From Puccinellia tenuiflora (Eukaryota > Streptophyta > Magnoliopsida > Poales > Poaceae), in assembly GCA_012064385.1 (NCBI GenBank), contig QRDG01000024.1, positions 99,748 to 163,747 of the forward strand: DNA of 64,000 bases, read 5' to 3'. Shown here piece by piece: positions 32,296 through 44,100 of the stretch. The translations under genes and the position numbers were made by a program. A model generated the notes under the pieces. The model worked only from the letters and a program-made list of their open reading frames with translations, was not told the DNA's origin and did no database searches. Each line of letters opens with the position of its first letter. The first letter of the stretch is position 1.

Positions 32296-33843
32296 AGTTT
32301 TCGGTGGTGGAGATTTTGCCGGTCCATCTATGTGGAAGATTTCACTCTTCCATTTATTAGCAAAATCTCCCTTGCTTGGTTTCAATATTCTCACATGTTA
32401 TTGGGTAGCATTTGTCGTCCTCTTTCCAACAAAGTTGGTTTCACTTCATTCGGACTTCATTTGCAAAAGATATGGTTTTCCGGTTTTCAATAAAAGGTTT
32501 TTACCTTTCATCATTTGGTTTTACCATATATTGTTGAACAATGATGTTTCTCTGCATAATCTTGTATTGCTTGTTGTGACGATTCCAACGAGTCCAAGAT
32601 TATCGAAAACGGAGTTCGTATGCGAAAGTTATTGCGACTTTACCCTCGGTCGATTTCTAAATAGAAAAGAAAAAAAGAGAGTGGCCAGACCGGCCTCCAG
32701 ACCGGCCCAGGCCGCCCCCCTGGCCGGCGCGGTCGGGTGGGCCGCCGGCCTCAAGACCGGCCCAGGCCGGGTTCCTGGCCGGCGCGGTCGGGTGGGCCCC
32801 CGGTTCCCCGGCCGGCCTAGGCCGGGTCATAGGCCGGCACAGCCGGGTGGGCTGCCGGTTCCCCGGCCGGCCCATGCCGGGTCACAGGCCGGCGCGACTG
32901 GGTGGGCTGCCGGTTCCCTGGCCGGCCCAGGCCAGGTCACAGGTCGGCGCGACCGGGTGGGCTGCCGGTTCCCCGGCCGGCCCAGGCCGGGTTGCAGGCC
33001 GGCCCGGCTGTGCTGTCAGGCCCTTTCTTTTTCCAACGGCTCCATTTTGGAGCCCCCTATTTAAGGGGTTTCTTCTCCAAATAAACACTAACCTTTTGGC
33101 CAACCTCTTGAGCTATTTTCTCCCCTCGATTGTTGACCTTCTCAAGCTTGGCTTTCTCTCAATCTCTCTGATAGTTCTTGCTACTCTTTGAGAGAAAAGA
33201 TAGAGGAGATCTAGATCCTTGTTTCCACCTATTGATTTCTCCTGTAAGTGAGGGGAACACTTTGGATCTAGATCTTTGGAGTTTCTTTGTGTTTCTCCTT
33301 TGTTCTTCCTCTTTAATCCCTCCCAAGCATTAGTTGCTTTGGTTGGATTCGGGTTGGAAGAACTTGATCACTTAGTGTGTTCTTGCCATTGCATTAGTTG
33401 CATCGGTTTGAGTTCTCCACGGTGATACGTGGAAGTGAAGTTGAGAAGCTTGTTCCTCTTGGGTGCTTTGGTGCCCTAGAGCTTGTTCCTCTAGGGCACG
33501 TTGGTACCCTAGACGGTTGTTGTTTTCTCGGAGTCTTGGTGGCTCACGGGATTTGTTGGGAGCCTCCAATTAGGTTGTGGAGGGAGGCCCAACCTTGTTC
33601 GCTTCGGAGCTTTGGTAGCTACGAAGACATTGCCGGGAGCCACCAATTGAGTTGTGGTGTGTGCCTCGGCCTTGGGCATCAAGTCTTGGTGGCTCGGTGC
33701 ATTTGGTGAAGACCCTCCAACTTGTGGAGTGAGCTTCACCCTTGTAAAGGTTTTAGTTGTCAACCTCAACGGCAACATAGTGAGAAGTGCCTCGCCACAT
33801 TGGTGGTAAGACACAACGGAGATACGGTGTGCCATATCAAGGC
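32296..33843 (+). repeat. Orphan C-family LTR fragment
   Basis: It matches 18926-20393 of the C LTR with small changes. It carries extra GC-rich repeat sequence around 32740-32800 and an extra 25 bp or so near 33107-33132. The left edge is the end of the B LTR and the right edge is the start of the E1 LTR, so both outer parts of this LTR are absent. Its open frames (32288-33064 and others) are repeat-derived. Confidence 0.85.
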
Positions 33844-36800
33844 TGTAACACCCCAGGATTTCATCCCTAATTTTAGTGGTGTTTTCCGACACCTGAATTT
33901 TTTTTTTTCTAAGTGTTCCTCCAAAACTTTTGAGAATGATTTGACTTGGGAATTGCTCTCTCAAAATTTCCCCGGTGTCCCCGAACCACTCCAGCACCCG
34001 TGATAATTTTTGTGCTTAGGTTTTCTCTCGAAAACCCTAGCCCTGATTATCGAACCCCTGAAACCCTTTACTTCACCTACCAAAGAAAAGCCTGTTTCCA
34101 AAGCTGGAAAAATTCCACCAAAAGTACCAGAGACTCCCCTCCTCATACAAGGGCAATCCATCCAAAAATATTGCATACTCCAATGCAATATTTCCAAGTT
34201 TATCCATATTCTCCATTATGCCATTTTCAGTCCAGAAATGGTCTAGACACCTTCCACTCATCCAAAAATTCTGCAATTTTGGTGAGGTGCATTATTTGAC
34301 CTCCTGATCATTTCACTCCATTGGCCCAACTTCATTTGAGAAACTTTTGAGGTACTTCCTTTGTAAGGCCATTTTCATACCTTTTTAAGATCTTCAAGCA
34401 AACCTATATTTAGACAAAACCTATGACCATGAGACTTGGTCACCTTGACCACATGGACCCTAGACACTCAGATCCAGAAGATCACCCCAAGGTGAAGGGT
34501 GGAAAATGAATTGCCATGACCATGCCATTATGCCCATTTTTGGGCACCTTGCCAAAACCCAATCTCCCAGTACCCATATGAGCTCAAACTCCATAGACAC
34601 CCTCCTGTTACTAAAGCCACCCATGACTGAATTTTTGGGATTTTTCTGAGATGGGCAAGGCCCCTAACATTTCATCGAGCACCTTCTGCAGTTCTGTTTT
34701 TCAAAAAAATTGGTCGCCCCAACTTGCAAATGTGCAAAAACTTTGTTCGGAAAAGTTGTTGGAAATTAAATTTGGCGCAATGTGACACGGTTAGTTTTTG
34801 CTTTGGCGCCCTGGGATGAGAGAACCATCTTGATGCCGATGTCGGCATTGCCTGTGGCATGGTCACCACCGGCATAGCCAAGCCCAGCAGCTGTTCCTCC
34901 GACCCTCCTCGCTGTTCCTCGGTCTCGGACCAAACCGGCAGTGGCCGCACCCTCTCCTGCTTCCTAGCTCAGACCGGAGCCGCCCCTATCCTCTCCCTTA
35001 AATTCTCTGGCCGAAGTAGGCGCCGTCCACCGCGTGTCAGCTCCCTCCTCGCCGCTGCCCTCGAGCTCGAGTTCAACGTGCGGATTCCCGAGCTGTTCCT
35101 GCTCCCGGGGATCAGCTCACGCTCACTCTTATCCCTCCCCATCAATTCCTGTCCGCGGCTAGGCGCACCGGCGCGCATTCAAGCGCCGCGGCATCGGTTG
35201 CCCGACGTGCTCGCCCCGAGCTATATAAGGAGCTCCCGAGCCCCTCTCTCGCCGCACCCCATCCTCCTCTCCCCCTCCTGGACCTCTCTGTCCATTTAAT
35301 CGAGCAACGGCGGAGCCCTGCTCCGATCCCGGCCAAAATCGCCGCCGTCGAATCCTCGGCCGCAGCGAGCTCAAGCCGAGACCGTTCTTCGATTAAACAC
35401 GCAGAGCACCTCCTACCCTTCCCCTCTAACTCCTAGTGCAGCCAGTTGAGCTAGCGGAGCACGGTGTGCTCGAGTTCATCCTCGGCCGCCTTGTCCGTGC
35501 GCTCGAGCTTGGTGAAGACGGCAGCATGCCTCCCCCCGCCCCCGCCTCCGGTTCCTCCTCCTGCGGCCGCGGCCCGCCACCCCGGACCCGTCCCCGCCGC
35601 CGCCGGCCGGCCTCCCACGCCATCCTCGGCCATCCCCGGCCGGTCACCGTGCGACCAGTGCAGAGCAAAGGTTGAGGACGCTCTGGATCGATCGATCCGT
35701 CGTCGTCGTTTCTTTTTCTTCTTCTTTTACCATTCTGAACCGTTTTTTTTTCTGACCCAGCAAAGCACAGCAGCACAGCAGCTTAGCAGACCTCGGCCTG
35801 CCACCGGCCCGGCCAGGCGCAGCAGCGCAGTGGCACGCTGTAGCGGCCCATTTGCGGCCCGATCTGTTTTTTTTCGCGGGGCATTTTTCTTTTCCCTGCT
35901 GGACAGATTTTTTAAACACCCACAACTTTTGATCCGTAGCTCCGTTTGAGGTGAATCGAATTTGTAAATTCATAGTTTGAAAATCTCTATCCAGTGGTAT
36001 ATGTTTTATATTTTTGAAAGATGTTTAAATGCTCAGCACCCTTATGCACATGCGTAGGTGTTTTCCCGCGACGACAAAATCGAGACCCTAGACCGCGACG
36101 TGTTCGTGACCCTCCAATCCAAATGGTGTCGATCTTCGGAGGCAAGCTAACCCCTTGCTATGAGCCGTCCCGCAGTGTTGTTTGTTATACGCTAATGTCT
36201 TGCCGAGTATTATATGCTTGTCTATTTATTTATGCATGACTGTTTATTGTTATTGCCTAATAGGGGACTGATAGCATTACTCCTGCCATGTTTTATTCTT
36301 TATCCATGTATGCATTGGATTGATGAATGAATTACCTGTGCGCCTCGCACCTGCGTGGCTTTGACAACTAAATAACAAAAACATGCGTTGATTGTTTGCT
36401 TCTTCTTCAACGCCGATGCTAGGTGCAGACAATTGTCGGCCCGTGATCCTCGGAGTTGGGGGCATTTGCCAAAAGAGTTATTTGCTTCTTGTCCCTCCGT
36501 CAAATATGGTTGGCGTAGACCACCCGGACTGCGACGCTTGGGAGCTGACTTTTCATTTGGTTCTTTTTGCCAAGATTGCTGACACCACGTCGAGATGACC
36601 CTCGAGTGGAATGGATGCTTTCTTTCTTATGAATGCTTTTCGGTTCATTGTTTGGAGGCTACATGCCTCACCAACTTTGTATTTGATCTATGGTGACACC
36701 GGCCGGGTTGCCCGCCACAGTCATCCATTTGCAACCCTATGTTATAATCCACCAGTTGATCTGTGATGACGCTTGTTGGCGGACTCGCCACGATAGTCAC

Positions 36801-38534
36801 CCGGTCGACGCTAATCCACCAGTTGATCTGTGATGACGCTTGTTGGCGGACTCGCCACGATAGTCGCCCGGTTGACGCTAACCAATCGTTTTATTTTATT
36901 TCTTACTCAACCCGTGGCTGCTACTGGCCGGAGACATCTCCGCCCTCGCCCGGTTGAACGTGTTGCTTTATTTTCTTTGTCAACCTGAGGCTGGCACCGG
37001 CCGGAGGCATCTCCGCCACAGTCGCCCGGTTGATGCAAACTATCTATTGCTTGAAATATTGTGTTGCTAATATTTTGTTGCTTGATGATATATTATTATT
37101 GTGGTTGTTGTGTTGGACTAATCCTTTGTTGCTTGGATATGTGTGAATGATGGAACTTGATTAAATGAAACACCCCTCCAAACTTCGATAGGGTCAGTCC
37201 ATAGTGCCATCAATCTGAACATCGAACGCACTACCACTGTCGCCCCAAATGGAAAGGCCGTAACCTATGTAACCTATCAAGCCTCCTTTGATGCTATCCA
37301 CTTGGCAAGTCTAGTCGGATACTGCATAGTTGTGGTCGGGGCTAGTCTTGTGAAGGTTCCGGAGCTAGGCGTTGCTCATCCGTTGGGGACGTGCCGGATT
37401 CACTTCGTCATAAGGCATAGAGTTATGCTGGTAGCTATACAGGGAGTGTCTGGGTAGCGTGAACGGTTATGTATGTGTATCTTGCTGAGTTTGACTTAAG
37501 GATGATGTCCTAAAGTGCCGGCTGAGTAAGGTGCATCTAGATGGGTGGTCACTGCAACCTCTCGAGAGTGTGTCATCTAGCAGCTAGCCTTGTTCCTAGG
37601 TTATGGAACAGTTCAGTGTCGGTCACACTATGTGTCCTTTGTCGAGTCCGGAGGTTAAACGTAAGTATTGTTTGAAAGAAAGTGAACAACCTGAATTCAC
37701 TAAATGAACAATAAGATGCTGCAGGGAATGTCACTGTGAGGTGAATGGGATGGCGGTGTGATGCGTTGGAAGCCTATAGTTAGGCCAGAGCCAACATCAA
37801 CCGTGCATGCCCCGGGAGATAGCCAGAGTTGGCTAGATTGATAGCCAGAATTGGCTAGAGGCTTGGAAGCCTGATTGTGTTGACAGGAGTAGTTATAAGA
37901 TTTGGTACCAACTGTTACACCCGTCTACTCGTCACAGGTAAGCTCGTTGTATGATTGCCGGTACACGATCCAACCCCACCTGGCTTGGACTCTGTACTGG
38001 TGATACCCCTGTTGCTTGCTTATGACATGTTTGGTTGTCAATGCCATGCTACTTTTATGCCTTGTATCTAGAGTACACTTGCCATGTTGTAGGATTTTAT
38101 TTACAGTGTATCTCTGTTGCATGATTGCTGGATTGTTTGTAGTGAGGGGCAATACTTGCTGAGTGCATAATAATGTACTCACGGGCCTTGTGATTGTGGC
38201 CAGATATGGGCGAGGAGTCATCTTCTACCATAGCAAGGGGATGGAGCAAGAGCGTGCTAGGATCAGTAGCCCAGCCAGATGCCTGTGGAGTGGAGCCGCT
38301 CCAAGCCGTTGCCATAGTCGTCTTCCGCTGCCAGTTAAACTCTGTCCTGAGCCATGCTTGGCTTGATATTTCGTCATGCCTTGATGGCCTTGTAAACCAT
38401 TTGTAGCCCTTTGGGCCTGATTGTGTAATGATATTTTCGCTATGTTGCATTGTCGTAACGTGCGTCCAGATATCCTGGGCTGGCGCACGGGGCGACCACC
38501 TCTCTGGCGATATGTGTCAGAAGGGGGTGCCACA
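33844..38534 (+). repeat. E1 5' LTR (4,691 bp)
   Basis: It begins TGTAACACCCCAGG in a C-family LTR and ends GGGTGCCACA. TATATAA lies at 35222-35228 inside a GC-rich 34850-35700 region; transcription probably starts shortly downstream. AAACCCTAG near 34032 resembles a telo-box. Open frames in the GC-rich part (34859-35299, 35464-35949) are present identically in the 3' LTR and have no protein-like features that I recognise. Confidence 0.9.
36747..36882 (+). repeat. 67-bp tandem repeat in the E1 LTR
   Basis: Two nearly identical 67-bp copies (start ATCCACCAGTTGATC) are flanked by shorter relatives carrying CCGGCCGG...CCGCC...GTCGCCCGGTTGA. The same pair is present in the 3' LTR (about 44056-44190) and, inverted, in E2 (58500-58630). 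Confidence 0.8.
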
Positions 38535-38539
38535 GAGCA

Positions 38540-38551
38540 TGGTATCAGAGC
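38540..38551 (+). other. Primer-binding site of E1
   Basis: TGGTATCAGAGC, five bases after the LTR end, complementary to initiator Met-tRNA. Confidence 0.85.
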
Positions 38552-38892
38552 ACCAGGCTGGCTGTAGACTACCCTAGCATGGAAAGCCCACCTTACTTTT
38601 GCCCGACAATGACCCGATGGATTTAACCCACCTCCGCCTAACCGGCGTGGCTCGTGTCGGTCAACAGTATGGTGCAGTAAAACTTGTCCCAATCTTCCCC
38701 AACAAGGCGAGCCGGTTTCTTCCATGAGAAGAAGCCGACCTTACCCAGTGAACCCGAGACCCAGTCCTAGTTGCTTTATAACCCACCCTCGCCAACTCTC
38801 TGGCAACCCAACTCCTTTAAAGTAGAATCCCGTAGAGGAACCTCGCATCCTTATTCCCCCCAAGGAAAATCTAGTGACCCCAAGAACCCCCG

Positions 38893-39612
38893 ATGGCGAC
38901 CCTTAATGCCATCTTGGAAACCACCGCCGAGGAGCATTCGAGCTTTCGATTGCTTCTCTGGAGGGCCGTCAACCATATCCTCGGTAGCTCCGTTCGCCCT
39001 GTGTATGTGGTGTTCCAGAGCTCACTCTCGTCGGCCGGAGATGAATTCCGGGCCGATGTGAGGATCAGCCCGTGTCCTCGGGGCACGAACCAGCCCTACT
39101 TAATCCAAGGAGGCCGCATGCCCACTCTGGGGCTAGCCATCCAGGTAGCAGCCTGGGAATGCCTCGTTCGTCTTCGGTCCTCCGAACCCCTGCTAGCTGA
39201 AACTCGGGAGTTCTACTACCTCCCGGCCAGACCACAACCCCGTGGAGAAATGATCCAAGCCGACGTCACGGAGGAGCCTGACCCAGCACTAATCAACCAA
39301 GTTGCTTACGCCATCGCAATGACGAACCTCAACAACCTCTTGATGGAGGAGCTCGTGACTACAAGGAGGAACCTCAGCCGTGCCCGCCTACACCAATACC
39401 TAGGGGAAAGCACACCTACAATCTCCCGTAGGCATGCTCGAAGTGGCAGACCTCCACTTCCAAATTCCGGCCCATCCCGACGAATCCCCGAGCAGGTTCC
39501 GATCCTCGAAGGGGTTCCTGTGTCCTCCGACCTTGCGGAGGAAGGGGACGTGGACACCACTCTTCGGCTCGGCCGCACTCCACCATCTGTGAAGGACCGT
39601 CAAGTGGAGTGA
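38893..39612 (+). CDS. Conserved 239-aa protein of element E1
   Basis: Intact frame from ATG 38893, the only intact protein frame I can support in the interior. I do not recognise the family. Residues 14-31 look like a helix (SFRLLLWRAVNHIL), followed by three strand-like segments (RPVYVVFQSS, EFRADVRIS, QPYLIQGG) and a helix (LGLAIQVAAWECLVRLR, 79-95). This helix-three strands-helix order, with Ala-rich last helix, resembles a double-stranded-RNA-binding motif, but the lysine pair expected at the start of the last helix is absent. Residues 132-170 form another predicted helix (NQVAYAIAMTNLNNLLMEEL). The last 60 residues are Ser/Pro/Arg-rich and probably unstructured. The E2 copy has the same length and about 85% identity, with most changes in the tail. 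There is no zinc knuckle, protease or RT. A gag-like capsid role is an alternative. Confidence 0.75.
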   Translation: MATLNAILETTAEEHSSFRLLLWRAVNHILGSSVRPVYVVFQSSLSSAGDEFRADVRISPCPRGTNQPYLIQGGRMPTLGLAIQVAAWECLVRLRSSEPLLAETREFYYLPARPQPRGEMIQADVTEEPDPALINQVAYAIAMTNLNNLLMEELVTTRRNLSRARLHQYLGESTPTISRRHARSGRPPLPNSGPSRRIPEQVPILEGVPVSSDLAEEGDVDTTLRLGRTPPSVKDRQVE

Positions 39613-41119
39613 GATCTGTTTAGTTTAGCCGGAGTGGCGCTTATGAGTTGTAGCTGAGAGTTTGTGAGAATGGTTGTAATTGCTATGCTTGCTTGTGTGT
39701 GTGTTTGTGTTGTGTCAAGTGTTTAGTAGCCGTTGTGTACTTGTTGTCTGGCATGATTGTCCCATGTTGCTTCAAGTTTTTAGGGCCATAAAAATGAAGC
39801 ATTACTTTCTAAAATAATATTTTTTCCCTGAGTAGCAAGTTCTACTATCTGTGTGATAGTGCCTCTGCAATTCTCTCTGCTGCAAGAACAAATCTATGAC
39901 AACTCTGGAAAGATCTCAGGAATGCAAATATGGGTCCAAATCAGCAGTGAAGACAAGCTGGATATATCAACAGAGTTCAGTACACCAGGGAAATTTCAGA
40001 AACAGAGGATACAGGTGCTACCCCAGCATCCAACACTACCCACTACCTCAGTGCAGATACGGGCAAGCACCCGGGGAAAAATCCTACTCCCTCTCGCACT
40101 CAGTGGCATCACCTGAGGGTGAGCCTGATTCACCTGAAGCCAGGTCGCGAGCCGCGCGACAACGACGACGGATGGCACGAGCCGCCAGCTGCCCTCCAGC
40201 CGAAGGAACCACTACATCAGCCACCTGCGGCAGCACCACCTGCTCTCCCGCAGCCTGCCCCGCCAGCTCGCTCACCGCCGGCACCGCAGCAGCATCACCG
40301 CAAGTGCCGCACCACCAGTCGTACAGAGCCACCAACAAGAGAACCACCGCCGCATACAGCAGTGCCGCAGAGGAGTGCTTCGCGCACTCAGGGTCAGCCC
40401 GGTACGAGGGAAGATGCTGCGAGGAAGAAGAAGATAGAAAGGAAGAAGGAGACTGACAGGTGGACCCCGGACCCACATGTCTGCGAGTAAGAAGATGACC
40501 CTCTGTGTACCTCTATCCTTTTCTCAACAGATCAGTCCCTCATCTCTCCTCTGTTCATAGGGAAAATTTTTTTCCAAAATAATCTTGGGGATGGCCCTAC
40601 CCCACAGGGTTTGTAAGTCAATTTTGGGCGAAACAGATGCTTTCTCTTGAAAAGAAACCTTTTTCTTTTTCAAAACCTGTGTATACATGACAATGTATAT
40701 GCAGCTTTTCTAAAATAAAAACCCTAGATAGGGAATATGGTTGGCATGTCCCTAATCTGTTTGTTTTGCAAAATTTGGTTGTTGGTTGATGATCTGTGTG
40801 TAGGTCTTGTTTGATCTTGCCACGCTTGTGTTGGTTGAACTAAAAACCATAGGTTTAAATTTTGTTATTTAACCATAGTAAAGAACCTATGTTGATTGGT
40901 TGAGTGAGCCACTGCCATGCCATCCTTAGAATGCATTAAGTGGGACAACAGTATCACGCCTTGATGATGGTTGTTCTAGAAATATCGTGCTGAGAGTTAA
41001 TCGTTTGGATGATAAGCTCTAATGTTTTGTAGAAAAGGGTTTTAATATTTTAAATATAGGGGTGGATTAAACCATACAAGGAATATCTTGTATAACCCCG
41101 GGAATCTCTATTAGTCTCC
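39613..41119 (+). other. E1 interior downstream of the ORF
   Basis: Mostly non-coding. A Pro/Gln/Arg-rich open stretch at 40119-40490 (PPAAAPPALPQPAPPA) has no counterpart that I can find in E2, so I do not call it a gene. The sequence here is not alignable by eye with the same region of E2. Confidence 0.55.
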
Positions 41120-41157
41120 GAATCTCGGGACGAGATTCTTTTTAAGGGGGGAAGGTC
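41120..41157 (+). promoter_or_regulatory. E1 3' hairpin and polypurine tract
   Basis: Stem GAATCTCG (41120-41127), loop GGA, stem CGAGATTC (41131-41138), then 19 nt with AAGGGGGGAAGG up to the LTR at 41158. Confidence 0.8.
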
Positions 41158-44100
41158 TGTAACACCCCAGGATTTCATCCCTAATTTTAGTGGTGTTTTC
41201 CGACACCTGAATTTTTTTTTTCTAAGTGTTCCTCCAAAACTTTTGAGAATGATTTGACTTGGGAATTGCTCTCTCAAAATTTCCCCGGTGTCCCCGAACC
41301 ACTCCAGCACCCGTGATAATTTTTGTGCTTAGGTTTTCTCTCGAAAACCCTAGCCCTGATTATCGAACCCCTGAAACCCTTTACTTCACCTACCAAAGAA
41401 AAGCCTGTTTCCAAAGCTGGAAAAATTCCACCAAAAGTACCAGAGACTCCCCTCCTCATACAAGGGCAATCCATCCAAAAATATTGCATACTCCAATGCA
41501 ATATTTCCAAGTTTATCCATATTCTCCATTATGCCATTTTCAGTCCAGAAATGGTCTAGACACCTTCCACTCATCCAAAAATTCTGCAATTTTGGTGAGG
41601 TGCATTATTTGACCTCCTGATCATTTCACTCCATTGGCCCAACTTCATTTGAGAAACTTTTGAGGTACTTCCTTTGTAAGGCCATTTTCATACCTTTTAA
41701 GATCTTCAAGCAAACCTATATTTAGACAAAACCTATGACCATGAGACTTGGTCACCTTGACCACATGGACCCTAGACACTCAGATCCAGAAGATCACCCC
41801 AAGGTGAAGGGTGGAAAATGAATTGCCATGACCATGCCATTATGCCCATTTTTGGGCACCTTGCCAAAACCCAATCTCCCAGTACCCATATGAGCTCAAA
41901 CTCCATAGACACCCTCCTGTTACTAAAGCCACCCATGACTGAATTTTTGGGATTTTTCTGAGATGGGCAAGGCCCCTAACATTTCATCGAGCACCTTCTG
42001 CAGTTCTGTTTTTCAAAGAAATTGGTCGCCCCAACTTGCAAATGTGCAAAAACTTTGTTCGGAAAAGTTGTTGGAAATTAAATTTGGCGCAATGTGACAC
42101 GGTTAGTTTTTGCTTTGGCGCCCTGGGATGAGAGAACCATCTTGATGCCGATGTCGGCATTGCCTGTGGCATGGTCACCACCGGCATAGCCAAGCCCAGC
42201 AGCTGTTCCTCCGACCCTCCTCGCTGTTCCTCGGTCTCGGACCAAACCGGCAGTGGCCGCACCCTCTCCTGCTTCCTAGCTCAGACCGGAGCCGCCCCTA
42301 TCCTCTCCCTTAAATTCTCTGGCCGAAGTAGGCGCCGTCCACCGCGTGTCAGCTCCCTCCTCGCCGCTGCCCTCGAGCTCGAGTTCAACGTGCGGATTCC
42401 CGAGCTGTTCCTGCTCCCGGGGATCAGCTCACGCTCACTCTTATCCCTCCCCATCAATTCCTGTCCGCGGCTAGGCGCACCGGCGCGCATTCAAGCGCCG
42501 CGGCATCGGTTGCCCGACGTGCTCGCCCCGAGCTATATAAGGAGCTCCCGAGCCCCTCTCTCGCCGCACCCCATCCTCCTCTCCCCCTCCTGGACCTCTC
42601 TGTCCATTTAATCGAGCAACGGCGGAGCCCTGCTCCGATCCCGGCCAAAATCGCCGCCGTCGAATCCTCGGCCGCAGCGAGCTCAAGCCGAGACCGTTCT
42701 TCGATTAAACACGCAGAGCACCTCCTACCCTTCCCCTCTAACTCCTAGTGCAGCCAGTTGAGCTAGCGGAGCACGGTGTGCTCGAGTTCATCCTCGGCCG
42801 CCTTGTCCGTGCGCTCGAGCTTGGTGAAGACGGCAGCATGCCTCCCCCCGCCCCCGCCTCCGGTTCCTCCTCCTGCGGCCGCGGCCCGCCACCCCGGACC
42901 CGTCCCCGCCGCCGCCGGCCGGCCTCCCACGCCATCCTCGGCCATCCCCGGCCGGTCACCGTGCGACCAGTGCAGAGCAAAGGTTGAGGACGCTCTGGAT
43001 CGATCGATCCGTCGTCGTCGTTTCTTTTTCTTCTTCTTTTACCATTCTGAACCGTTTTTTTTTTCTGACCCAGCAAAGCACAGCAGCACAGCAGCTTAGC
43101 AGACCTCGGCCTGCCACCGGCCCGGCCAGGCGCAGCAGCGCAGTGGCACGCTGTAGCGGCCCATTTGCGGCCCGATCTGTTTTTTTTCGCGGGGCATTTT
43201 TCTTTTCCCTGCTGGACAGATTTTTAAACACCCACAACTTTTGATCCGTAGCTCCGTTTGAGGTGAATCGAATTTGTAAATTCATAGTTTGAAAATCTCT
43301 ATCCAGTGGTATATGTTTTATATTTTTGAAAGATGTTTAAATGCTCAGCACCCTTATGCACATGCGTAGGTGTTTTCCCGCGACGACAAAATCGAGACCC
43401 TAGACCGCGACGTGTTCGTGACCCTCCAATCCAAATGGTGTCGATCTTCGGAGGCAAGCTAACCCCTTGCTATGAGCCGTCCCGCAGTGTTGTTTGTTAT
43501 ACGCTAATGTCTTGCCGAGTATTATATGCTTGTCTATTTATTTATGCATGACTGTTTATTGTTATTGCCTAATAGGGGACTGATAGCATTACTCCTGCCA
43601 TGTTTTATTCTTTATCCATGTATGCATTGGATTGATGAATGAATTACCTGTGCGCCTCGCACCTGCGTGGCTTTGACAACTAAATAACAAAAACATGCGT
43701 TGATTGTTTGCTTCTTCTTCAACGCGATGCTAGGTGCGACAATTGTCGGCCCGTGATCCTCGGAGTTGGGGGCATTTGCCAAAAGAGTTATTTGCTTCTT
43801 GTCCCTCCGTCAAATATGGTTGGCGTAGACCACCCGGACTGCGACGCTTGGGAGCTGACTTTTCATTTGGTTCTTTTTGCCAGATTGCTGACACCACGTC
43901 GAGATGACCCTCGAGTGGAATGGATGCTTTCTTTCTTATGAATGCTTTTCGGTTCATTGTTTGGAGGCTACATGCCTCACCAACTTTGTATTTGATCTAT
44001 GGTGACACCGGCCGGGTTGCCCGCCACAGTCATCATTTGCAACCCTATGTTATAATCCACCAGTTGATCTGTGATGACGCTTGTTGGCGGACTCGCCACG

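Noticed and set aside
34859..36239. Host-like genes in the E1 LTR (146-aa, 161-aa and other frames)
   Set aside because: The same frames appear in both LTRs and overlap on both strands. Ser/Pro/Arg bias reflects GC-rich promoter DNA. No conserved domain was recognised, and one-base differences between LTRs break several of them.
40119..40490. Second gene of E1 (123-aa Pro-rich frame)
   Set aside because: No counterpart seen in E2, very low complexity, no clear domain.
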